DNA of 64,000 nt from Fragilariopsis cylindrus CCMP1102. Lineage: Eukaryota > Bacillariophyta > Bacillariophyceae > Bacillariales > Bacillariaceae. The notes under the pieces were generated by a model. That model was not told the DNA's origin. It worked only from the letters and a program-made list of their open reading frames with translations, and did not search any database. A program made the position numbers and the translations under genes. The stretch lies in NCBI GenBank assembly GCA_900095095.1, contig FMBT01000411.1:62001-126000 (forward strand), read 5' to 3'. Shown here piece after piece: positions 21,212 to 33,189 of the stretch; position 1 is the stretch's first letter; each line of letters starts with the position of its first letter.

Positions 21212-22360
21212 TCAAACCCCAACAATTTTGGCAGAAATATCCCATAATTGAGAGGCAATATCGTCATTGGATGCCTCCACAGAGATTGTAGTTTGACCAT
21301 CAAATCCATCTTCGATTGTGGTTCCTTTGGATTTAACATCGGCAGAAAAATAGGAACCATTTTTAATTCCGTCCGTCGTAGTGCTCTTCTTAGTATTACC
21401 AACAGTTGCCATGTAGGCAAGTCGTCCACCACCAATTTCAATTGGGACCGCAAATCCAATGACTCCTGCAATGAATGTAAAGGCTGTAGCACCAAACCAA
21501 TTATCTTCACGTGGTGCACGAAATAAACCAGAGGATGGAATAAAACCAGGATTGAAGGAAAGTATTGTTAAACCATCCTCATCATTGTCATTTCCATTTC
21601 CATTATTTCCTCCCCAACGCTTCACCGCCTCTCGCATAAAAAGTAGATTACATAATTTAGAATCTTTATAAATTTTTCCACCATCATAGGTAATGGATCC
21701 ATCCGGCATTGTTGGTGCATCTGCTGAATTATTCTTATTCTTGTCAGTCAGATTAATACCAAGACCGGATAAATCACCCAGAGTAGCACCACCTTTTCCA
21801 CCCACAGCTCCACCGGGTCCTTCCGGATCATGCACACTGGAGGCCGTAATGACGATTCGACCACTATTACCACTACTACTACTACTACTTTTTTTCAATA
21901 AATGATCTTTGAGTAGATTCGCTAGTAGGAAATGACCTAAATGATTCACACCAATACATTCTTCATACCCATCTTTTGTTAATTTTGGTACGGTTGATTT
22001 GGTGGAGGGTGCAATTCCAGCATTTAAACATAATACATCCAGACCACCACCATTCGGTGTGGATTTATTTATTAATTGTTCTGCAAAGTTACGGATCGAA
22101 TGAAAGTCATTTAAATCACAGATCATTGGTATCCCACCACCAGATTCTTGTAAAGCAACATTGGCACGTTCTTGATTCCGACAGGCATGATAGACAGTAT
22201 GTCCATCTGCGATCAATCGTGTCGCTGCCTCTAATCCAATCCCCTGTGAACTTCCTGTGATAGCAATATTCAATCCTTCAGTCGTAGTAGTACTTGTAAT
22301 AGCGAGAAGTAAGAAATATACTCCTATTGTTGTTGGCCATAATACTTGTAATGATCGCAT
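21212..22360 (-). CDS. Short-chain dehydrogenase, protochlorophyllide-reductase-like
   Basis: A 382-residue single-exon protein. The cofactor motif is TGSSQGIG (residues 35-42), followed by NAG (113-115), the catalytic Ser in ITASSVHDP (174) and the Tyr/Lys pair in YKDSKLCN (231-235). The YKDSK-x-CN form and the long insert before it are characteristic of light-dependent protochlorophyllide oxidoreductases and close POR-like SDRs; I cannot tell from sequence alone whether this is a true POR or a paralogue acting on another carbonyl. The N-terminus (VLWPTTIGVYFLLLAI) is hydrophobic, consistent with a signal peptide or membrane anchor, but no clear ASAF-type junction follows. It is divergent from the DnaJ gene. 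Confidence 0.8.
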   Translation of the reverse strand: MRSLQVLWPTTIGVYFLLLAITSTTTTEGLNIAITGSSQGIGLEAATRLIADGHTVYHACRNQERANVALQESGGGIPMICDLNDFHSIRNFAEQLINKSTPNGGGLDVLCLNAGIAPSTKSTVPKLTKDGYEECIGVNHLGHFLLANLLKDHLLKKSSSSSSGNSGRIVITASSVHDPEGPGGAVGGKGGATLGDLSGLGINLTDKNKNNSADAPTMPDGSITYDGGKIYKDSKLCNLLFMREAVKRWGGNNGNGNDNDEDGLTILSFNPGFIPSSGLFRAPREDNWFGATAFTFIAGVIGFAVPIEIGGGRLAYMATVGNTKKSTTTDGIKNGSYFSADVKSKGTTIEDGFDGQTTISVEASNDDIASQLWDISAKIVGV

Positions 22361-22881
22361 TCTTGGGGTTTTTTTCTTTTGTCTGTTTCGTAAAGCAAAG
22401 AGATGAGATAATACGTGCCGTTACTTATGATATGCTTCAAGATATATGTTTTCTTTTAACAATAAAAGATATTGTGCTTTTTGTTTCGATGAAAATGAAT
22501 GAATGAATTGAATGTAACATTGAATCAATCAATCATTCAATCGTAAAAATAAATCGACAGTATAATAAGCCCTTTTGTACGCGCTCTTTCAATACACACA
22601 TAAACCCTTTCGAACGTTGAGATCGAATTCTATAAAAGAGCACAACTTTGAACTTACTTACAGTACTTTCCCACAGAAGGGCAAGAGTAGTTGTTCTTCT
22701 GTTCGTCATTTGCTTTCTCGCTCACAAACAATCATCTTCATCACGTATCACTTTTGCAACCCCCAAATCAATACTGTGGCAGCAGTAACAACAACAACAA
22801 CAACAACTATAAATTGAGTATAAACTGAGTATAAACTGAGTATAAACTGAGTATAAACTGAGTAGGAAAAAGAAAGAAAGT
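22361..22881. promoter_or_regulatory. Divergent promoter, POR-like SDR / DnaJ membrane protein
   Basis: A 521-bp region between two divergent starts. The part next to the DnaJ gene carries CAA repeats and then four exact 11-bp copies of a TATAAA-containing unit (listed separately). No coding frame is credible. Confidence 0.45.
22816..22864 (+). repeat. 11-bp tandem repeat, each unit containing TATAAA
   Basis: Four perfect copies of GAGTATAAACT run from 22816 to 22859, with a partial fifth (GAGTA) to 22864, and end 17 bases before the DnaJ gene ATG. The period is close to one helical turn and each unit presents a TATAAA core on the same face. It could be a multiplied core promoter element, or simply a microsatellite in a 5' leader. 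Confidence 0.6.
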
Positions 22882-24690
22882 ATGAGATACGATCTAGCCT
22901 TTTTTCTCTGTTGTTGTAAGTCGTTCCTGGGAGGTGATGGATCGTCATCATCGTCTTCTTCGGGCGACAATACTAATTCCAACTTTTATCAGTTACTTGA
23001 TATCGAAAGAGATGCGACACCAGATGACATTAAAAAAGCATATAAACGTAAATCATTACAAATGCATCCTGATAAATTAGCACAACGTGGAGAGGTAGTA
23101 ACAGAAGAACTGCAAGCAAAATTTACCAGAATGAAGGAAGCCTATGAAATTTTATCGGATCCACATAAGCGTGAAACATATGACGCGATTGGTGAACGTG
23201 GAATGAAATGGATTGAGGAACCATTTTCAATGGATCCACAAGAACTGGCACATAATTTTGCAAAGTCCAGTATTATCGACAGATCGAAGATATTTGCTAT
23301 ATTTGTTGGATTGGCAGTTACTGTATTACTATTACCAATATTAATTTGTTTACATGTTGATGGTACATTCGGTGATGACGCATCATGGATGGCAACACTT
23401 CTTCCATTATGGTTTTGGAATTTATTTGTATTATTTTATCATTCAAGAGTTATTATGATGGGGAAAATCCAACGTCCTGATCATGTCCCCGAAGAAGAAT
23501 GGGTGGATCCCCTGCCGATGAAACGACGTATATTTAGTTTAGTGAGATTTATGTTATTATTCTTTGTGGAATTATTAGTGGCAATGAAATTAGATAATTT
23601 AGTGGTTTGCAATTGGGTATATGTATTCATTCCATTATATTTATGGGAGATAACAACATTATTTAAAAAATGGCCATTAGCACGATTACGAATTGTTACA
23701 ATTGATGATTTAGAAACAGCAATGGGTAAACCATTTGTTGAATTTACAACAGAAGAAAAGAAATTAATTGGTAAACGATATTCGGTGGTTCCATCCACGA
23801 TGAGTCCTGATTTTGAGGCAGCACAAAAATTAAAAGCAAAAGCACGCAAAGATATAATGAAATGTTTCTTTCGGATTATATTTTTGATTATCTTAGTGGT
23901 CCAACTGGATGTATCCTCCGTTAATTTGAATTGGTGGTTAGTATTTACACCATTTTGGATTATGACATTTTTAATTTGTGTGACAAATTATCAAACATTT
24001 GCAGAAGTTCAACTTATGGCAGCTGAAAAAGATCCAAGTCTATTTGGAGTATCGTCATCCTCCAATGAGGAAGGAGGTGCTAGTAATAACAATAATAATA
24101 ATAACAATTATGGATCGGTTGGGGTAGATGATGCAGCAACTCCTGAGGCAACTTCAGCAACGGCAGCGGCGTCGGCTACTGAAACAGCTGGAGCATCAGC
24201 AGGAGGAGGTCCCCAGTCAGAACTTACCGAAGAAGAAAGGGAAGAACTTAAAGCACAGGTTCTAAATGGTGGATCAAAATTATGTAGTAAATGTTGTACA
24301 CAAGGATTCTTATTAATCCTTATGTTTTTATTTGTTGGTAAATTACAAGGTGCTGGGTTTTCATCGTTATGGATTATCAGTCCATTTTTATTTGCGGGTG
24401 GGATCATACTTCTTTGTTTGGGACTTGCAATTTTTGGCATATCAGAGGTACCTTCAGACGGTATTGATGATTCTGGACACGACTTTGTAGGGCTTGTGGA
24501 TAATAGTAGTGCGGGGGCTACAACCACAGCGATCTCACCTTCCCCGATTATCATTCATAATAGTGATAATGATAATGTCCCAGCTGAACCATTCATCGAT
24601 ACTGAAATGGGAATAGAGAGGGTAGCATCGGTGCAAGGGCAATCATCAAATGAGAGTGGTGCACCAATGGAGCTTCGTGAGCTGGACTAA
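22882..24690 (+). CDS. DnaJ-domain multipass membrane protein (TMEM185-like region)
   Basis: A 602-residue single-exon protein. Residues about 35-100 form a J domain with the HPD tripeptide in LQMHPDKL, preceded by YQLLDIERDATPDDIKKAY. After it come at least seven hydrophobic segments in two blocks (around residues 135-290 and 325-375, plus two near 475-520); the pattern with VYVFIPLYLWEITTL resembles the TMEM185/TMEM60 (Fragile-X-F) family. J proteins stimulate Hsp70 ATPase; a membrane-tethered one would recruit Hsp70 to its membrane, possibly the ER, but the membrane and side are not shown by the sequence. An Asn/Ala/Thr-rich loop separates the two membrane blocks, and the acidic C-tail is disordered. 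Confidence 0.8.
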   Translation: MRYDLAFFLCCCKSFLGGDGSSSSSSSGDNTNSNFYQLLDIERDATPDDIKKAYKRKSLQMHPDKLAQRGEVVTEELQAKFTRMKEAYEILSDPHKRETYDAIGERGMKWIEEPFSMDPQELAHNFAKSSIIDRSKIFAIFVGLAVTVLLLPILICLHVDGTFGDDASWMATLLPLWFWNLFVLFYHSRVIMMGKIQRPDHVPEEEWVDPLPMKRRIFSLVRFMLLFFVELLVAMKLDNLVVCNWVYVFIPLYLWEITTLFKKWPLARLRIVTIDDLETAMGKPFVEFTTEEKKLIGKRYSVVPSTMSPDFEAAQKLKAKARKDIMKCFFRIIFLIILVVQLDVSSVNLNWWLVFTPFWIMTFLICVTNYQTFAEVQLMAAEKDPSLFGVSSSSNEEGGASNNNNNNNNYGSVGVDDAATPEATSATAAASATETAGASAGGGPQSELTEEEREELKAQVLNGGSKLCSKCCTQGFLLILMFLFVGKLQGAGFSSLWIISPFLFAGGIILLCLGLAIFGISEVPSDGIDDSGHDFVGLVDNSSAGATTTAISPSPIIIHNSDNDNVPAEPFIDTEMGIERVASVQGQSSNESGAPMELRELD

Positions 24691-24844
24691 ATGAAAAGCA
24701 GAACTTTGTGAAGTTATTTTATATTATTAATATCCCATAGTTGAATAGTGTAATTTTTAAATTAGTTTTAATTTCCCAGATTTGTATCTTATATTCTTTA
24801 TACATATATAAACGTTGCCTTCAATTTTCTCAATTCTTATCTAC

Positions 24845-27800
24845 TCATGGCTTCCAGTTTCGTGGAAGGAGAACGCCAAATGCGTGGCAAGAATCAAAAA
24901 ATATCTGATTAATATCCTCCCAAAGAACTTTTGCAATGACCCAAAACTCAGTGTTAGGTGCATTGAATGTGCAACAATTTCTAAACATGAGGATCAAATC
25001 ATCTTGCAACATATGAATGGAATTGTAGTAATGGAGTTTCTCTTCTTCAATCGTTCGGAGATCCATAGGCGTTACGACCACAGATAAGTACACGTCGGTG
25101 ATTTCTGGATGCGCTTCCAAGACAGGCTTTGCGAAGGTTTCGAGTTGGTCATTGTCTGCTATTCTTCTCAGTATTTCGTTTGCGACCATTGTGATATCAC
25201 CAACTTCGATATCAGGCCATTGCTTAAGATCTGGGAGTTGCGCTGGACCTTCTTTCGCCTTCTTGTTTTTCGGCGACGGTTTGCTTGATCTTTTCCTCTT
25301 ACTAGCAGTCCTCTGCGGTGGCGATATTTCTTCTTCTTCGCTTTCCTCCTGATCGGATTCGGATAGAGAATGATAATCAGTATTTTTACTGTTTCTATCC
25401 GATTTTCTGGTAGGATATGCATCTACACCATTGGATTCTTCTGAGTCGCTACCAGCATATTGTTCTTCGTCTGATTCAACTTCCTCGTATGACGTTCTTT
25501 GTGATGCACTTCCCCTACTCGAACGCCTTCCAGAAGACTCCGCCGCTGGCTGAGGAGAAGCGACGTATATATTTCTATTCGATCGAGGAGACGACCGTTT
25601 TCGTTTTGCCGCTGGGGGTGGAGTATCGTTACCTTCCAAATCACTTTCTTCAGATGAAGCACCCGAGTATTGACTTTCGGCATCTGAATTTTTGTGGTAC
25701 TGCTCACTTTCAGACTTCATCTCTTCATCGGATTCGCCATCCGATTCTTCTTCACGAGCTCGACTGCTGGTACGCCTTGCTGGTCTACCAACACGACCAC
25801 TTGCTGTAGCTGCATCTCTATCTACTGCAGCTCGATCGTCATTTTCTTCGTTGTGGGAAGTAGAACCTCTAGAGCTACGTCTTGCCGTTCTTGATGCGGA
25901 AGCCGTGTTAGCAACCTCCTCCTCAAATTCGTCGTCATAATCATCGTTGTACCTAGGTGGTTGGTGAGGATCAAGTCTATTTTCGTCGACATTATTTCGT
26001 GCCCGAGTACTTCTACGATTTCCACTATCGGGACTTTCAGGTAAAGGCTGTCTACGTTGACCTCTGCGAGTTTCTTCGATAGGAAAGAAATCGTTTTCGT
26101 TTCTTTGTGTTCGCATCTGTGCTCTTGCTTCCCTACCACCATCAGCAGCACCACCACGTCTTCGCAACCTAGACATTTGGCCAAGAACCTCTGTCTCTTC
26201 ATTCCTCCCTCGACTTCGTGCATTTTGTACCTCATTGTTGACTTCTCTTCGGCTCCGTCGTCTTTGGGTTGTGGCATTATTTTCCGGGGCAGGTAAATTC
26301 TCCAGAGACGATGTTCCCGTTCTGTTCCTCAGAGTATACCTACCTCCGCTTGATGCAACTGCTTGAGAAGCTTCTTGAATTCTCCGTGAACTTAGCTGAA
26401 TTCGCATCCTTGAGACTTGTCGTCCCTGGGATTGTTCAGTCTGTATCTTGTCGAAGTCTTCTTCTGAGATCATTTGCAAACGCTCATCATCTGAAAGAAC
26501 GTTCGCTTCGAATTCGTTGCACATTGTCGAAGCGATTGCTGACATTTCGTTTTCGGTCGTGTTGTATTTTATGCAATTATCCCGAATGAGACGCAAATCA
26601 GCAGCAACTCCAAGGTTTGACCCATAATAGTTTGCGGCTAGTCTGCGTTTCACAAACATCATATCCATTGGAATTTCAACCATATTTGCATAGTCGAAAT
26701 ACCGTTCTTGATCGACAGGCAAACTAAGATGATTGGCAATATTGTTCTTTCGAAGCAGACGATTCAATTCCGTAAGTACAGCTTTATTCTCTTCCATGGA
26801 CATGCAAGGACGAGCAAGATCTGCACCATCAGTATTAAGTTCCCAAGGACTGACCGAATCTCTGTTCTCTTCTGCCCCGTCCCATACTTGTACGACACCG
26901 TATCCACTTCCTTGAAGGTGGACATCTGAATGACCTTCGTCTGGTAAAATCTCCTCAATTGTTGCAGGCCATGCTTGCAATTCTAGATCCTCTCCATGAC
27001 GTTCTTGCTCGTAGTACAAATCAACTTCCAGACCAAACACACCCTCGCTCCGTGACCGGATATGATTCTCCAGTGATGTTATACGAGAAGTATATAGCGT
27101 CTCCGAGATAACATATTCGCAACTTGTGTTTTCAAATACACTAAGCTCAAATACGAACGGTCTTGCTGGCTCAATGAACGATGGTTTTGGCCATGGGAAT
27201 TCTCTATCTTCGGATAACTCTGGGATACCCGTTACTTCTAGAGTCAGTATGGTAACAATACTACTGCATTTTGTTTGTTGCCTGCCTCGGAAGTAGTCTT
27301 CATACGGAAACCGATATCGGACACCTCGGACGAAGCATCTGACTACCGGCCACACCGCGCTTGTTGGCCAGCTTTGCCATGGTGGTGACAAACTGGGACA
27401 TTCTTTTATTGTTTCGAAGTGCGCTCGAGGGATGTAAACAACCGAATCGCCCATTTGGGGTGTGAATACCTTTCTTCCAAAGTAAGAAGAGTCGCTATCT
27501 TCTCTCTGCAACCACTTGCGGCGAACCCTCGCAGCGTCTGCGCGACTCTTCAACTGCCAATAGTGTCCATTGAGCGTGTAGTCCCTCAAAAACGGGCCTG
27601 TTGCTGTCTTATTTATACTTACAAATTGAGCAATCATATCATCATCAGAATCGATCTCAACGAAGTCGGTGTTGTTGTTGCTGCTGCGTGCACGTCTTTG
27701 AGCCCGGACTCTACGTTCTTCGGTTGTCCCCCTGCTAGACGACGCTTGGTTTTGTTGTCTACTACGGTGGCGGTTATTTCTGGAGTCTACACTAAGATTA

Positions 27801-30800
27801 TCGTCGTCGTCGTCATCGTCGTCTGATTCGTTTTCACCATTGACAACACGTCTGGCGCGTCTTGCTGCTACAGGTTCGAATTCTTCATCGTCTGACTCTG
27901 GTTCGTCATTGTCGGGATCTCCCTCTCTTTGTATCAAATCATCGTAGTCCAAGTAGCGATAGTTCGCCGACTCCAGCGGACGTGTAGGCGAGGTAGTAGA
28001 TTCTTCATTCCTTTCTGCGCCTTGTGAATAACCAGAAGTTCCAAATGCGGGTGCATTTCGGCGTCGCTGGTTGGAACTATCGATTTGATCTCCAGTGTGA
28101 TCGACACCTCTGATGATAATAGTTGATAGAGGATCAAATTCGCGAACTATAATACGTACAGATGGCCCTTGATCAGGCGAGAGAGGAGTTGATCTAACCC
28201 GAGATACACGATTCGCTCTAATCTGTTCGCGATGCCATGTACATGAAGTTTTTGGTAAAGGTGAAGGGCCGACCAACTTTTTATACGTTTCGTTTACATC
28301 TTCTGAGCATGGAGTCCCATTGTGAGCACATCTTGCACTCTTTGGTGCCAGGTGAGGAGGCCTTCCCGAACCTCTCTCAATACAGTATCCGTTTCTAGAA
28401 TCATGGATTCAAATCAAGGGGAGAAAGAAAAAAGGGATTAGATTTATAAAAGTACATACAGATAATTGGATTCTTATTCGATGACAAATTATGAACTAAG
28501 GCAAAAAAGCAAAAACAAACGTATTCCGTTACACGTACCTGTCATAAGCCAAATCGTAGTAGTCATTAGCGAAATACTGTTCACGCATCCATTTCAAGGA
28601 GTTACCGCTATTTGGGGGGTTATCTTCTTTTGAGATAGAATCTAAGACAGTGATTTGACCACATTCGTCTGTGAGAACAATGGCACTACCGTCTGGACTA
28701 AACGATCCATCCAGATAGCCAGCAAAGCTTGGCTTTTTTGGATCTGGCGGGCCGAGTTCAACTTTGTTGCGGTGAGAAAATATGCATTTTCCTTGAGTCC
28801 AGTCCCAAACTTTGGCAGTTCCATCAATCGACCCTGTACAGAAAATTGATGCGTCCATTGGATGGGGGATAACTACTTGGCAATTTAGAGTATGGGCTCC
28901 AGAGATACCAATTAAACATTGTCCAGACTTAGAATCCCACAAGCATAGAAACTGCGATCCAGGCTGAATAGGCCTTTTATTTTCCTTAATAAGTACACAT
29001 TGAGATGTTATAATATAGGAATCATCATGTGTCCACACTGCCACGTCACAACATACTTTTGAACTCGCGTTTCTAGCAGCGCTTCCTTTCCTTCTTCGAG
29101 TTGGTTGCGAGGGTTGCTTAGAGAATGGATTGGTCAGTTTGATTACAATTTGCGTAACTCTTTTATCTTTGAAGACACTTTTGTCACCAGATCCTGCTAA
29201 AGCTGCTATTCCGATATTCCACAAACGAACTACGCCATCACTCTGACTGGCACTGAGGATTCTATCACCGGCATTAGAGTATGCAAGATCAGTTATTGTG
29301 CTGACATGCCCCATAAGCTTAAGCAAAGGCTTGCTCTCTATCCCTGACCGTGAAGGCCTCGCACTTTTTAGAAAAGTGTCTAGGTTCATTTTGTTGCTAT
29401 TATTATTATTATTATTTAATCGTCCGTCGATGATTTCGACGGAGCTGTCATCGAAATCCTCCCAGACACGACATATTGCATCATCGGATCCAGTAACAAA
29501 TTGCTTTCCAAGTGGGCATCGAGCAACGCAAATGACATTTATAGCTCCTCTTCGTGATCGTGTACCAGGCCCATGATGCTCTTCCTGGATTGAACCGTGT
29601 TGATATTTTGACAACAATTTGACTCCTTCATCGATTAAGTCGTTAAATACGAATTGACCAGGCGCAGTTTCTGCATCTTGACCTCCAGGGCCAGCATTTT
29701 GATTTACTTGATTTCCACCATCTGCTCCTTGACCCAATGGTGGTACCGCGGCAGGTAAAGGTGGAACTATAATGCCGGCAGGTAGAGGTGGGACTATAAT
29801 ACCAGCAGGTAAAGGTGGAACTACAATGCCATCATCGTCGGGTGAAACGTTTTCGTTACCGATATTGTTCTCAGAAACCAATTCAACGCCGTCACCACTA
29901 GCTGGCTCAGAGAGGTTACCTGCAACAGCTGTTGGTACTGTACCAGGAAGCGGGAGTGGTGGAGGTACAGGCGGCTCCAAGCTTTCTACTAAAGGAGCCG
30001 TCACAACACCGTCCATATCGGCAGTAGTAGTAGAAGATAAAGATTTCGTCTGGGCACTTATTTCAGATAATGCTTTATTGTGATTTTCTTTCTTCTGACA
30101 GTCCATTTGAGCCTTTTTTTCCTCGTTGGTAAGTCGACTATTATATTCTTCGCGTTGGCTGACAATATTGCTGTATCTTTTCAAGCATGCTTCACGGACA
30201 TCCCAAACCCTCGCAAAACCATCCGATCCAGTAGAAACCAGTCTATATGGAGTTAAAGTAGACCAGGAAACCATATTGGCCCCTCCCTTATGTCCCCTCA
30301 GTATCGCAATAGGACAACCAGTCTTTAATCCCCAAACGCGAACATCCCCATCATCTGATGCTGTTGCTAAAAAACAATTGTCCCACGAAACATCAATATC
30401 ATTAATAACACCCGCATGTCCTCGCAAGGTACAAACCAAAACTGCACCTCGGAAATTTGCTCCATAATTACATCGTAATTGACGACTTCTTCTATCGGTG
30501 GTTCGACACGACTGGCCTGCGCCAAGATAGAAAACTTTTAATAAGAAATCATCGGCACCTGTAATAAAGTATCGTCCCGTTCGATCGAAACGAAGACAAT
30601 ACACGGGATAATTCATATGCGTGTTGATTGTGACAGCATGTGATAATCGTGTCGATAATAGATTCTTTCGGAGTTCTAAAAAATGAACAGGATTTTGACC
30701 TCTGGAGTGATTCGATCTAGAATGATATCGTGATAGACGCGCTCGGGACAATCCCTGCTCCCGTCCCACAATTGATTGTAAAGTAACGCAACCTCCCACA

Positions 30801-32450
30801 CGACTTCCCTTCGCCAACTCTCCCTTCCAAGATGTAAATGGGTCACGGAATGCCTGTACCACACTTTGACGTTTCTTATTCAAAGTTCGAGCTTTCTTTT
30901 CAAGATGGATCAATTCTACTCGACGTGAATTTTGATTCGTGATCAGATCAGAAAGCTTTCGTTGTAACTGACAAATAACACGACCAGATTCCTGTTGACT
31001 GACTTTACATTGTTCTGTCTGTTCAAGTTTTTCTGTAGCTGTCATTGTTGTTGTTGTTGTTGTATCATTCTTATTTCCAGTTCCAGCACCAGTTCCAGCA
31101 CCAGTTCCAGCACCAGTTCCAGCACCAGTAGTAGCAATATCATGGATTCTTTTATTGAGCATAGTCATATTATCTTGTTGTAGGGTCATCGATGCCTCCA
31201 AAGAACGGATTTCATAGTCCGTCGATCGAACTTTTTCTCGAAGAGTAAGAAATTCACGCATTGTTTCCGCTGTTTGATGTGCAATATCCCAATGTGTTGC
31301 TTTGATATCGATACTCGGTGGTGGATCGGTATCACGTTCTGCTTGGACTATCGTCATCATGGTGGTCACCTCGTTATTATTGGTGGTGGTATGAGTATTT
31401 CTCCCGTATTGTTGTTGTTGTCGTCTTGAAGAATGAATCAACGTTGGATTTTGAAGAATTGAAGATTGTTCCGTATCTACTATCACATTATTTATGTCGT
31501 CATCATCCGCATTGTCTAGAATGATTGCCTCTTGAACACTGAGTCCGATACCTCCAACTTCAGTCGTTGTTGACGACGACATCGCTCCTCCTCCCGAGGA
31601 CTGCTGCAATTGTAATTGTTTATTCCGTAATGATTCTCCGGTACTATTCGCTCGAATAAGATAATTGGTTTGAGCATCTTCCATAGCAGTGGTATTCGCG
31701 GTAATGTTATTGAATACCACCGATTGAGCTAAATGTTCCAAATGTGATGGAATAAGTCCTGAATGCATTCGATTTAAATCACTAAATGTACGGTTTTCAA
31801 GCACCGATTGATGATAATATGACGATGATGATTGAAGAGATGGCTATATATGTGTGATTGTGTGGGGTTTTTTGTTTGTTTGTTTGTTTGTTATGTTGTA
31901 TTGTACATGATTGATTGATTGATTGATTGAAAGATTGAAAGAGATAGGAGTAGAACCAAACGAAGGAAAACGATAAGTAACGATGTGAGTCGAGTCGAGT
32001 CGAGTCGATATATATATGAAAAACGGGAAGGAACGAAAAAAATAGAAAAAAACGATTCTTATGGTGGGAAGGTTTGTTGAGTTGACGTACCCGAGTAGTA
32101 GTACCGAAGGCACCTAAGCTAGCAAATGCGGAGGCGATATCGGCTGTTGCTTTTCGTATCTTCGCCATGGCCTCAGCACGACGTTGCATTGTTTGGAGGT
32201 CGTCATCAACAGCCGCCGTATTCGTCGTCGTAGTAGTAGTGGTCGATGCTGCTGTCATTGTTGTTTCCTCGTTGTTATTGCCGTTGTTATTGCCGTTACC
32301 ATTATTATTTTTGTTGTAATTTGCCAACCAATGAGTCACAAGAAAGGGAAGATCTTGACTAATCTGATTATTGTTACCATCCATCGTAGAATTACCACCA
32401 TCATCACCATTGCTGCTAGAACCCGCAGCTGCTGGAGTGGATGTATTCAT
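24845..32450 (-). CDS. BRWD/PHIP-type WD40 and double-bromodomain protein
   Basis: Three exons: 32091-32450, 28539-31843 and 24845-28394, total 2405 codons with stop; donors are GTACGT in both introns (247 and 144 nt). Exon 1 has a short N-terminal helix segment (LPFLVTHWLANY) like the start of PHIP. Exon 2 has about eight WD40 repeats (for example LRGHKGGANMVSWS, GHVSTITDLAYS) interrupted by a Pro-rich insert with VPPLPAGII tandem units. The exon 2/3 junction restores DRNGYCIERGSGRPPHLAP, a conserved BRWD segment. Exon 3 holds two bromodomains, one mid-exon (VEIPMDMMFVKRRL) and one near the C-terminus (VVTPMDLRTIEEEKL), separated by a long acidic and Arg/Ser-rich region. BRWD/PHIP proteins are chromatin readers and CUL4-DDB1 substrate receptors; a nuclear role is inferred. 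The two large frames should not be annotated as separate genes. Confidence 0.92.
31844..32090 (-). repeat. Microsatellite-rich first intron of the BRWD-type gene
   Basis: This 247-nt intron carries four different short tandem repeats in a row: (TTTG)n near 31870, (TTGA)n near 31912, (GAGTC)n near 31988 and (TA)n near 32010. Donor is GTACGT and the acceptor is TATATAG. The repeats make it prone to length variation but do not touch the splice sites. Confidence 0.7.
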
Positions 32451-33189
32451 AATTTATTGATCGTCGTTAGTTGCACGATCCTCCGAAAACAAGTAATGGC
32501 TTGACTGACGCTTGTAGTTCTGGATGTTCCGCAGAACTATCTAGTCGCTACCTTTTTTATAGCCAATCTCTCTACAGTCTGATTAATTTATTAGAGGTTG
32601 CTTTGGAGATTGCTTACACTGGTCTATCATCGCTTTCCTTTCGCAACGTACTGTATTCAATCAGATCGGGCTGTGAGAAAAGTCGTTGATGATGTACTAG
32701 TATATTGTTGGTGTTGTTGTTGATGCTTGCTAGCTCCTGCTAAATACTCCTATCAGTCACTACAGTATTACTGGAGTGCTGTAATTATTTAGGCGCGCTT
32801 AATACAGTACGGTGAGTATGGCGGGCGGTGGTTTGAGGTTCGCGCCAGACTTTCTTTGGGGGGGCCGCGGTTATCCAATATTTTTTCAGTCGTGCGATCA
32901 AATATCTGATTTGATGATGGCCTCAAACTGCTACTGTATTAAGTTACCGCAAAACGATTTCAGCATCGAATTCTATCACCATCCAAGCAGCATATCCAAT
33001 GATTACGACTTCATGTACTGTAAAGCAAATGGCTCATCCTTCATACAGTACACAATAAAACAGCATCCATATTCTCTTTCAAACCTCTCAACGTACACTG
33101 CAGCGTGAAGATTGTGTAGTCTGTTCAAATCAATCTATTTTTGGTTCCAAATTCAGGCATCGGCTTCTATCTGTGGTTTTTAAACTAGT
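32451..33189. promoter_or_regulatory. Divergent region, BRWD-type gene / methyltransferase
   Basis: About 740 bp between divergent genes. It contains a GC-rich patch at 32820-32870 with TTTGAGGTTCGCGCCAG at 32832-32848, a 17-mer also found upstream of ArsH. The open frames here look like chance. Confidence 0.45.

Noticed and set aside
28529-31804. Separate WD40-repeat gene
   Set aside because: Splice sites at 28539/28394 and 31843/32091 join it in phase with the frames on both sides into one BRWD-type gene, restoring conserved residues at the junction.
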